From the NCBI GenBank assembly GCA_964516325.1, contig CAZFAP010000089.1, positions 1-19,144 of the forward strand: a DNA stretch of 19,144 nt, in the 5' to 3' direction. Position 1 is the first letter of the stretch; each line of letters opens with the position of its first letter. Position numbers and translations under genes: made by a program. The notes under the pieces are model-generated. The model did not search any database, had not been told where the DNA came from, and saw only the letters and a list, made by a program, of their open reading frames with translations. The stretch is from CAZFAP01 sp964516325. GTDB lineage: Bacteria; Auribacterota; JABMQX01. Shown piece after piece: positions 6,836 to 13,346 of this stretch.

Positions 6836-8344
6836 TCACGCCGCCAGCTCGGAGCCCAGCGCAGCAAGCCGGAGAATTTCCTCTTGATTGGTCTTGCGGG
6901 GATCGAGTTCCCGGACAATTCTCCCTCTCCGCATGACGAGGATTCGGTCGCTCATCCCAAGAATCTCCGGAAGCTCCGAAGAAATCATCAAAATGCCCGC
7001 TCCCATCCTCGTCAGTTCCTCAAAAAGGTCAAACACATCCCTCTTCGCGGCGATGTCAATTCCCCTCGTCGGCTCGTCGAAAATGATGAGCTTCGATTGG
7101 GCGAAGAGCCATTTCGCGACCGCCACTTTCTGTTGATTCCCGCCGCTCAGCCGCAGGACCTTCTGCCGAACCGATGGCGTGGTGATTCGCAGTCGCGTGA
7201 CGTATTGACGGGTAACTTCCCTCTCCCGCCGAAGGTCAATCCTTCCAAACCACAGAAGCCTCTTGAGGTTCGAGAGCGTCACATTCGCGGAAATGTCCAG
7301 CCCAACCGCCAGTCCGGTAACCTTTCTGTCCTCCGTAAGATAACCCATCCCGGCTTCGATCGCGCTCGACGGCGAAATCTCGTGAAGCTCCTTCCCCAGG
7401 ACGAAGACTCTTCCGGAATCCGCCTTGTCCAGCCCAAAAATTGCTCTTGCCAGCTCTGTCCGCCCAGCACCGACCAAACCTGCCACGCCCAGAATCTCGC
7501 CCGCGCGCAGCGAGAACGAGATGTTATGTAGCACGCCTCCTCGCGAGAGGTTTTCCACCCGCAGAATCTCTTCGCCAATCGTTGCGTCCTTCTTCGGAAA
7601 CATCGTCGAGAGTTCCCGCCCGACCATGTGCCGGATAATTCCCGACATGTCCAACGACTCAAAAGGAGCCGTGATGATTTTCTGCCCGTCTCGCAGAATC
7701 GTAATGCGGTCGGCAACCTCGTGCAGTTCCTCCAGCCGATGGGAAATGTAAATGACGCTGACGCCCTTTTCTTTCAGCCGGCGCACGACCCGGAAGAATT
7801 CCTCCGCCTCCTTTACCGAGAGGGACGATGTCGGCTCGTCCATGATGATGACCTCGCTTTCCGCCGCCAGAGCTCTCGCTATCTCGACGAGCTGCCGCTG
7901 CGCAATCGGAAGCCGAAGCACTATCGCTGATGGGTCGAGAGGGAAGCGGTTCGCCTCAAGAACCTTTTTCGTGCGCTTCAACAGAGACTTGCGGTTGATG
8001 ATTCCGATGCGCTTTTGGCGAAGCGGCTCCCGCCCCAGGAACAGGTTCTCGGCGACGGTCAGATGTGGAGCGAGCGTCAACTCCTGATGCACCATCGAGA
8101 TACCGAGACGCAGCGACAAATGCGGAGTGGTTATCTCGACGGGCTGCCCCTTCCAGAGGATTTGCCCCGAATCCGGCCGGTGAATCCCGGCAAGGATTTT
8201 CATCAGCGTGGACTTCCCCGCCCCGTTTTCCCCGACGACCGCGTGAACCTCGCCCTTACGCAGCTCGAAGTCAACGTCTCGCAGAACACGGATGCCCGAA
8301 AACGACTTGTTGATTCCTATCATCTGGAGCATCGGCTGGCTCAT
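6836..8344 (-). CDS. Sugar ABC transporter double ATPase, RbsA/MglA family
   Basis: This is a 502-residue protein with two ABC domains in tandem, the normal length for monosaccharide importers. The first domain has Walker A GENGAGKST (38-46) and Walker B IIMDEPTSSL (about 163-172), with the degenerate signature LRLPIAQRQLVEIARAL. The second domain has the degenerate Walker A GLVGAGRTE (about 290-298), the intact signature LSGGNQQKV (about 403) and Walker B LIIFDEPTRGID (about 425). One domain with a good signature and one with a good Walker A is the known pattern of this family. The ATG overlaps the TGA of the substrate-binding gene (ATGA), implying translational coupling. It powers the import complex at the inner face of the membrane. 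Confidence 0.96.
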   Translation of the reverse strand: MSQPMLQMIGINKSFSGIRVLRDVDFELRKGEVHAVVGENGAGKSTLMKILAGIHRPDSGQILWKGQPVEITTPHLSLRLGISMVHQELTLAPHLTVAENLFLGREPLRQKRIGIINRKSLLKRTKKVLEANRFPLDPSAIVLRLPIAQRQLVEIARALAAESEVIIMDEPTSSLSVKEAEEFFRVVRRLKEKGVSVIYISHRLEELHEVADRITILRDGQKIITAPFESLDMSGIIRHMVGRELSTMFPKKDATIGEEILRVENLSRGGVLHNISFSLRAGEILGVAGLVGAGRTELARAIFGLDKADSGRVFVLGKELHEISPSSAIEAGMGYLTEDRKVTGLAVGLDISANVTLSNLKRLLWFGRIDLRREREVTRQYVTRLRITTPSVRQKVLRLSGGNQQKVAVAKWLFAQSKLIIFDEPTRGIDIAAKRDVFDLFEELTRMGAGILMISSELPEILGMSDRILVMRRGRIVRELDPRKTNQEEILRLAALGSELAA

Positions 8345-9354
8345 TTCGCGTTGAGAATCTCGGCCATTCTTTCCGCAGCCATAACTCCGCCCTGATAGTT
8401 ATCCGTGGCCACGAAAGAGACGTACTGCTCGGTATCCGCCCCAGAGTCAAAAATTGTCAGCGGAATCTTTTCCTTCGCCGCCCGCTCGATATAGGGAACG
8501 AGCGCCGTCCTGTCCGTTGGAGCAAGCACAATTCCATCCACCCGCTGCGTGATGAAGTCCTCCACGATCCGGACCTGCTCCGCATAGTCGCTTTCCGTTG
8601 CGGGCGCCTTCCACAGGACTTTCACGCCCAGGTCCTGCCCCGCCGCAATCGCCCCGGCATGAACCGTCTGCCAGAAAATGTGCGCCTGGCTCTTCGGAAT
8701 CACAGCAACGGTCTTCTTCCCTTCGCCCGACGCAACCTCTCGTTCCTTTTGTAGATATTTTTTGATGTCCGGATTCAAAAGCTGCTGAATCTCCGGCTGG
8801 TTGATGTTGTCGCGAGTGATGAGCGTGGCTTTTGTCGGAATGCGCTTCGCCGGGGTCCTTCCGTTCAATTTCTCAACAACCGTCTTGACTCCCTCGTAGC
8901 CGATATTGAACGGGTCTTGCACCACGAGGGAATCAATCGTCCGGTCCCTCACTCCCTTCTCCAGGCTCGGCGAGGAATCGAATCCGATGATCTTGACCTT
9001 CCCGGTCAGCCTGCGCGCCTTAACCGCCTCGAGTGCGCCGACGGTGCTCGATTCGTTCGCGGCGAAAATCCCCTTGATGTCCGGGTTAGCCGTGAGAAGG
9101 TCCTCCGCAACAGCCAGCGACTTTGCTCTGTCGGACATGCCGTACCGCGAATCAACCACCTCCATCTTCGCGGAGTACTTCTTTTTGGTCGTATTCATGA
9201 AGCCATTTTCTCGGTCGGTCGTGGAGGCGCTCCCCGGAATCACCTTAATCACCACAAGTTTCGCTTTGCCTTTCCCGCCCTTCTTCTTGCCAAAGCAACC
9301 GATAATGGATATGAGGAATGCCATCACAACGATGGTCGCCACGAGTCGCTTCAT
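8341..9354 (-). CDS. Sugar-binding lipoprotein, RbsB-like, circularly permuted
   Basis: This is a type I periplasmic binding protein for the adjoining ABC importer, 337 residues from the ATG at 9354. That ATG has AAGGAG eight bases upstream; a GTG at 9363 would overlap the site and is rejected. Residues 1-19 are a signal peptide with lipobox IIGC (Cys20). Residues about 33-201 then match the second lobe of RbsB: STTDRENGF, LLTANPDIKGIFAANES, IIGFDSSPS, VVQDPFNIG. After a charged linker (202-213), residues 214-337 match the first lobe: VAVIPKSQAHIFW, DGIVLAPTD, FVATDNYQGG. The lobe order is therefore reversed relative to the family. Pocket equivalents are kept: Arg48, Asn100, Asp126, Gln146 from one lobe, and Phe227, Trp228, Asp303 from the other. 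The gene ends where the first lobe ends, overlapping the ATPase start. Confidence 0.9.
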   Translation of the reverse strand: MKRLVATIVVMAFLISIIGCFGKKKGGKGKAKLVVIKVIPGSASTTDRENGFMNTTKKKYSAKMEVVDSRYGMSDRAKSLAVAEDLLTANPDIKGIFAANESSTVGALEAVKARRLTGKVKIIGFDSSPSLEKGVRDRTIDSLVVQDPFNIGYEGVKTVVEKLNGRTPAKRIPTKATLITRDNINQPEIQQLLNPDIKKYLQKEREVASGEGKKTVAVIPKSQAHIFWQTVHAGAIAAGQDLGVKVLWKAPATESDYAEQVRIVEDFITQRVDGIVLAPTDRTALVPYIERAAKEKIPLTIFDSGADTEQYVSFVATDNYQGGVMAAERMAEILNAK

Positions 9355-9363
9355 AAGCCACAC

Positions 9364-9504
9364 TCCTTCTCTTCATTTGCAATGCGACGGCAGGCTCGAC
9401 TATCATTCTGTTAATTGCCGAGAGTTTACCAGACCCGTCGTCCGATTTCATTCGTTTTTTGCCCGAGCCTGCGACGGGAGCTACGTTGAAGGCGAACGCG
9501 CGAA
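9364..9504. promoter_or_regulatory. Divergent control region of the sugar cluster and dehydrogenase
   Basis: These 140 bases lie between the leftward binding-protein gene and the rightward dehydrogenase and should hold both promoters. A 7-base inverted repeat, CCCGTCG (9434-9440) and CGACGGG (9472-9478), has centres 38 bases apart and could bind a dimeric regulator across DNA. A shorter palindrome, CATT-TGC-AATG, is near 9374-9384. No convincing -35/-10 pair was found, and no regulator gene is nearby. Confidence 0.3.
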
Positions 9505-10548
9505 GTGTCCAGCATGCCGAAAGAAACGTACAGAGCAGCCGTCCTGACCGCGCCAAAGCAAATCTCGATTCAGACCCGTAAAGCACCCGAACCGGCGGAA
9601 AACGAAGTCCTCGTCCGAGTCGTCTTCGCCGGAGTCTGCGGAACCGACATCGCCATTTACTCCGGAGAATACTCCGTGCCCTTGCCGCTGGTCCTCGGGC
9701 ACGAGTTCACAGGACATGTCGCCGCGGTTGGCTCCAGCGTCCCCTCCCACCTTCTCGGGAAGCTCGTCACCGCAGAAATCAACAACACCTGTTGGAGCTA
9801 CGACCGCTCCGACAAATGCGCCGCCTGTCGAAAGGGGCTTCCGAACCACTGCATGCGGAGAACCGTTCTGGGAATCGTCGAGCAGGACGGAGCCTTCGCG
9901 GAAATGCTCCGTGTCGCGTTCCGCAACGTGCATGTTCTCCCGGACACGATTTCTCCCGCTGAGGGCGTTTTCGTCGAGCCTCTGGCGGCAGCCATCCAGA
10001 CGTTTGAGCTTTCGCCCATCCGGAAGGGCGATGTGGTCGTCGTTCTCGGCGTCGGTCGGCTCGGAACGCTCCTCTGCGCCGTCGCCAAAGAAAGAGGAGC
10101 AAAAGTAATTGCCGCGGACATGAACGAAAAAGCGTTGGAAAGAGCGGTCTCCTTCGGGGCCGATCACGTTTTCTCCGGAGCCGCCGGTCAAATTGCCGAC
10201 GACGTGAAAGCCTTAACCGACGGGCTTGGCGCCGACCTCGTCATTGACGCCACAGGCAAGCCGACGGGCCTCAACGACGCCCTGAGATTAGTTCGACCTC
10301 GCGGAGCCATCGCCCTCAAGACCACCTGCGGCATCCCCTCCCCGTCGGTTGACGCCACGCGAATCGTCGTGGACGAAATCCGAATTCAAGGCTCACGCTG
10401 CGGCCCCTTTGCCAAAGCGATTGACATGCTCACCACCAGGCGCATCAACGTCGCCCCCCTCATCTCCCGCACCTTCCCCCTCGCAACCGTCGCCGACGCC
10501 ATCGAATCCGCAAAAGCCGAGACAAAAGTCCTCATCCAGACCGGCTAA
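9505..10548 (+). CDS. Zinc-dependent medium-chain alcohol/polyol dehydrogenase
   Basis: This is a 347-residue medium-chain dehydrogenase (sorbitol/threonine dehydrogenase type). Numbered from the ATG at 9514, catalytic-zinc ligands are Cys42 (GVCGTD), His63 and Glu64 (GHEFTGH). Structural-zinc cysteines are 93, 102, 105 and 113; the wide first gap (C-x8-C-x2-C-x7-C) is unusual. The dinucleotide fold has GVGRLG at 179-184 and an acidic Asp202 at the end of the second strand, which favours NAD over NADP. It would oxidise a sugar, polyol or alcohol to the carbonyl compound. It is divergent from the ABC cluster, so a role in the same catabolic route is likely but inferred. The start is uncertain: GTG at 9505 has GAAGG 12 bases upstream, while ATG at 9514 has no site. 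Confidence 0.9.
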   Translation: MSSMPKETYRAAVLTAPKQISIQTRKAPEPAENEVLVRVVFAGVCGTDIAIYSGEYSVPLPLVLGHEFTGHVAAVGSSVPSHLLGKLVTAEINNTCWSYDRSDKCAACRKGLPNHCMRRTVLGIVEQDGAFAEMLRVAFRNVHVLPDTISPAEGVFVEPLAAAIQTFELSPIRKGDVVVVLGVGRLGTLLCAVAKERGAKVIAADMNEKALERAVSFGADHVFSGAAGQIADDVKALTDGLGADLVIDATGKPTGLNDALRLVRPRGAIALKTTCGIPSPSVDATRIVVDEIRIQGSRCGPFAKAIDMLTTRRINVAPLISRTFPLATVADAIESAKAETKVLIQTG

Positions 10549-10622
10549 TCGCTGGCCCCCCCGGTTTCCAGAACACTGCCTTCCTATCGGTGGGGCTTGC
10601 CATTGATGGCTGGCTTTGATAA

Positions 10623-10672
10623 TTTCTCTCGGTCTTTTGAGACGGGAGTCAGACCCCCGAGCTGGAGAGAAA
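10623..10672. repeat. Composite palindromic element, REP-like
   Basis: Outer arms TTTCTCTC (10623-10630) and GAGAGAAA (10665-10672) are perfectly complementary. Between them lie a hairpin GTCT-TTTG-AGAC (10632-10643) and an imperfect palindrome GGGAGTCAGACCCCC (10644-10658), so the RNA or single strand could fold as a three-way junction. The GTCAGACCCC core resembles palindromes associated with REP-type transposases (from memory). It lies between the dehydrogenase and the next gene, with no T run. Confidence 0.5.
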
Positions 10673-10724
10673 GCGACGTCGAGAGGAGACACGTGAACTT
10701 TTGGCGGGAGAGGAGGCTGGACTC

Positions 10725-12014
10725 ATGAGAGGTGAAGAGAGAGTTCGCGTAGGCGTGCGGTTGTGGGAGGTGGTCGGCGTCCTGGCGGTGATTCTGGGGC
10801 TGGGTGTGTTGCCTGCGGAGGGAATGGCAGCGGAGGTAAACTACCTGGACACGGAGGTGACGCACTCGGACCCGGCATACTTGCTCGTCCGGGGCGCCTT
10901 CGAGATCACCGGTCTGCCACACCAGTGGTACGCCGTCTATTTTCAAGTCCGATTGGACGCCGCGACTCCATTGAATGAAAAGGGAAAAGAGGGGTTCGTG
11001 CGGCTCTGGAACAACCTCTTCACTCCGGAGAACATGGACACTGCCCGATATACGGACTGCCGACTGGATTTTCAGCTCAAGGACATCGAGGCGGCGACAA
11101 ACCTTCCGAAGGGAAAGAGGACGGTGCTGTGGATGGTATGTGACCTCTGGGACTTGGAGAAGAAGGAGTACATTGGCTCGGGGTGGAGTGCCAGGGCGCC
11201 GTTCATCGTGACGACGGACGCCGCCGGGAAGACCACCAAGGTCGAGACGTTCCGCACGCCTCCGTTCCGTGTGAAGAAGAATCACGAATCGGCGAAGATC
11301 AACGTGAAGGAGTGTGACCTGTCCCTCAAGCACTTGAAGCTGAAGCCTGAAGTGAAGTTGTACCGGGCAATCGAGTTGCGCCACGAGACGCGGGACCTTC
11401 TGGTGCAGGGGGATTACCAGGCGGCGTTACGAAGTGAGAATCGCGGGTACTTCTTTGAGGCGATAGACTCCCCGCAAAAGGCGGCGGAACTCATCGAGGT
11501 CGGTTTCCCGAGAGGTGTGATAATCGAGACGCCCCAACAGTACGAAGCGATTAAGAAAGCCCTCAAAGAGAAGGGGTGGAAACCGGGAGAGAACATCCCT
11601 GTGGACAAGCCGGCTTCGTACGGGGTGAAGGTGACCGAGGAGCCCGGTCTCGGATACCGTGTCACGGCGCTGATGATAGACTACATTGACTATTACTCGC
11701 TCGGTTTGCGGTACGTCATGTATCGGGAATTCGCCGTGGCGCCCGACGGGCGAATCGGTATGGCCAATGAGACGATTTGCATCGAAGCCCCGCAAACGCC
11801 GTACGGAGCAGGACGGGGCTGGGTACAACTGCTTCCCATCGATCCGGAGGAGTACACGAAGGCCCTGAGGCCGGTCCTGAGTGCGGAGGGGTCGCGGGAA
11901 ATTCCGGCCGTGATTGTGACGGACCGCAGGGCGGCGGTTCCGTGCGCGGAGAATCAAAACGCCGACTGGTTCCTGAGCGATTACGACCGGTGGCCGGAAC
12001 ACGCGAACCGATAG
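10725..12014 (+). CDS. Secreted protein of unknown function
   Basis: This is a 429-residue protein that I do not recognise. It starts with a charged N-region (MRGEERVRVGVR) and a hydrophobic core (LWEVVGVLAVILGLGVL), with a likely signal-peptidase I site after GMAA near residue 36, so it is exported. Two regions can be seen. About 37-190 is rich in beta strands and aromatic residues (WYAVYFQVRLD, VLWMVCDLWDLEKKEY), like a ligand- or carbohydrate-binding sandwich. About 260-420 begins with EVGFPRGVIIETPQQYEAI and ends with VIVTDRR. The ATG at 10725 is chosen because GGAGG lies eight bases upstream; a TTG at 10701 in the same frame has no such support. The gene stands alone between two intergenic repeat regions. 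No catalytic motif was identified. Confidence 0.82.
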   Translation: MRGEERVRVGVRLWEVVGVLAVILGLGVLPAEGMAAEVNYLDTEVTHSDPAYLLVRGAFEITGLPHQWYAVYFQVRLDAATPLNEKGKEGFVRLWNNLFTPENMDTARYTDCRLDFQLKDIEAATNLPKGKRTVLWMVCDLWDLEKKEYIGSGWSARAPFIVTTDAAGKTTKVETFRTPPFRVKKNHESAKINVKECDLSLKHLKLKPEVKLYRAIELRHETRDLLVQGDYQAALRSENRGYFFEAIDSPQKAAELIEVGFPRGVIIETPQQYEAIKKALKEKGWKPGENIPVDKPASYGVKVTEEPGLGYRVTALMIDYIDYYSLGLRYVMYREFAVAPDGRIGMANETICIEAPQTPYGAGRGWVQLLPIDPEEYTKALRPVLSAEGSREIPAVIVTDRRAAVPCAENQNADWFLSDYDRWPEHANR

Positions 12015-12040
12015 AAGACGGCGGCGCGCCCCCTGGAGTG

Positions 12041-12226
12041 CTGAAGCTTGCTTCAGTCGCGCGTTCGGTGGGAGAGCTTGCTCTCACCCACCGTTGGCTG
12101 GGCGCCCCCACGGATGGACCGCAGTCCAGAGTCCCGCCACGGGAGACATCTCGATCAGAAGATGCCGCGGGTAGCCCACCCCTGCGATAGTCGCATGGGC
12201 TTCGCGGGCGCTTCACGCGGGCTACC
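12041..12226. repeat. Cluster of short hairpins between two convergent genes
   Basis: Six inverted repeats lie in 186 bases. They are CTGAAG/CTTCAG with loop CTTG (12041-12056); GGTGGG+AGAG/CTCT+CCCACC with the same CTTG loop (12067-12092); TGGAC/GTCCA with loop CGCA (12115-12128); TCCCG/CGGGA (12132-12144); TGCGA/TCGCA (12183-12195); and an outer GGTAGCCC/GGGCTACC pair (12170-12177, 12219-12226) that overlaps the mnmA stop codon. No T-run terminator and no gene are present. The outer pair may still help end both transcripts. Confidence 0.65.
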
Positions 12227-13298
12227 GGCTTGACTCGATCCAGGCGCCGCCGAGGACGGTTTCGCCGTCGTAGAAGACCGCGGCTTGTCCCGGAGTGATG
12301 GCGCGTTCCGGTTTCTCGAAGATGACCTTCACCCGCCCGCCCTCGTGAGGAATCACCGCAGCTCTCGCTCCCGGATGGTTGTATCGGATTTTGACCTCTG
12401 CCTGCACAGGGTGCTCCGCTGAATGCCCCGAGACCCACACGACTTCCCTGCCCACAAACTCGCTTTTGAGGAGCGCCTTGTCCGGCCCCGCGACGATGCT
12501 GTTGTCCGCAGCGTTTATCGAGAGGACGTAGAGCGCCTCCTCGTTGGCAATCCCCATTCCTCGTCGCTGCCCGACCGTGTAGAGGGGGATGCCCTTGTGC
12601 CGCCCGATTTGATTGCCCTTCGTGTCGTAGATCGGACCGGGGCGGAGTTTTTCCGGAATCCATCTCTTGAGGAACGAAGCATAGCGGTCCTCGGCGACGA
12701 AACAGACCTCCTGGCTTTCGGGCTTCCCATGGACTTTCAACCGAAGTTCCCCTGCCAAACGCCGAACTTCCTCCTTCGTCATCTCGCCGAGAGGGAACAT
12801 GGTTTTCCCGAGCATGTCCTGGGTGAGCATGTAGAGGAAGTAGGATTGGTCCTTGGCTTCATCAACGCCCTTGAGGAGGCGGAGTGTCCCGTCCTGCCCC
12901 TTCGTAATTCTTGCATAGTGTCCGGTGGCGACGTAGTCGGCGTCGAGAATTCGAGCCAAACGAAGCAGCTCTGGAAACTTCAGGTCGCGATTGCAGACGA
13001 TGCATGGGTTCGGCGTCCGTCCGGCGACGTACTCGTCGCAGAAGTAATCCATGACCGCCTTGCGGAACTTCTCTCGCCGATTGACCGCGTAGAAGCGGAT
13101 GTCGAGTTGGTGGCAGACCGATTTCGCGTCCTCGACTGCCTGCGCTCCACAGCACGCATCCGAGCGCTGGCTGTCAAGCTCCCGGGGAAGAAAAACCAGC
13201 GACACTCCGGTGATGTCGTAGCCCTGTTCTTTGAGGAGGGCGGCGGCAACGCTGCTATCCACCCCGCCGCTCATTCCGATGATGACTTTCCTGCTCAT
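12222..13298 (-). CDS. mnmA: tRNA-specific 2-thiouridylase MnmA
   Basis: This 358-residue enzyme thiolates the wobble uridine (U34) of tRNAs for Lys, Glu and Gln in the cytoplasm, using ATP and sulfur delivered by a persulfide or Fe-S relay. The PP-loop SGGVDSS is at 10-16. The catalytic cysteines are Cys102 (NPCIVCNRD) and Cys199 (SQEVCFV), at the same positions as in E. coli. An extra Cys99 makes a CxxC instead of the E. coli DxxC. The tRNA-binding GHYAR motif (126-130) and the C-terminal beta barrel (AVFYDGETVLGG) are intact, so the gene is full length. The ATG at 13298 follows the usual MSRKVIIGMSGGVDSS start, although no clear ribosome-binding site precedes it. It lies 48 bases after the beta-helix gene on the same strand. 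Confidence 0.97.
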   Translation of the reverse strand: MSRKVIIGMSGGVDSSVAAALLKEQGYDITGVSLVFLPRELDSQRSDACCGAQAVEDAKSVCHQLDIRFYAVNRREKFRKAVMDYFCDEYVAGRTPNPCIVCNRDLKFPELLRLARILDADYVATGHYARITKGQDGTLRLLKGVDEAKDQSYFLYMLTQDMLGKTMFPLGEMTKEEVRRLAGELRLKVHGKPESQEVCFVAEDRYASFLKRWIPEKLRPGPIYDTKGNQIGRHKGIPLYTVGQRRGMGIANEEALYVLSINAADNSIVAGPDKALLKSEFVGREVVWVSGHSAEHPVQAEVKIRYNHPGARAAVIPHEGGRVKVIFEKPERAITPGQAAVFYDGETVLGGAWIESSR

Positions 13299-13307
13299 TG
13301 GGAGACA

Positions 13308-13326
13308 ACCGCACAGAACGCAGAGG
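13308..13326 (-). repeat. Copy 1 of a CTCTGCG..TGCGGT intergenic repeat
   Basis: On the minus strand this reads CTCTGCGTTCTGTGCGGTT and ends nine bases before the mnmA start codon. It resembles the element at 17085-17112 before the ketosynthase gene. In both cases it lies just upstream of a start and in the sense orientation. Confidence 0.45.
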
Positions 13327-13346
13327 CAGACCGCAGGGCTGTAGCA

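Noticed and set aside
5811..6839. A 342-codon minus-strand frame overlapping the permease
   Set aside because: It overlaps the RbsC-type permease in another frame; the permease has the right hydrophobic profile, and the alternative product is Arg/His-rich.
9374..9384. CATTTGCAATG palindrome as a LacI-family operator
   Set aside because: It is too short and lacks the central CG typical of that family; no LacI-type gene is nearby.
10584..11384. A 266-codon minus-strand frame
   Set aside because: It is antisense to the secreted protein gene, which has a good ribosome-binding site and signal peptide.
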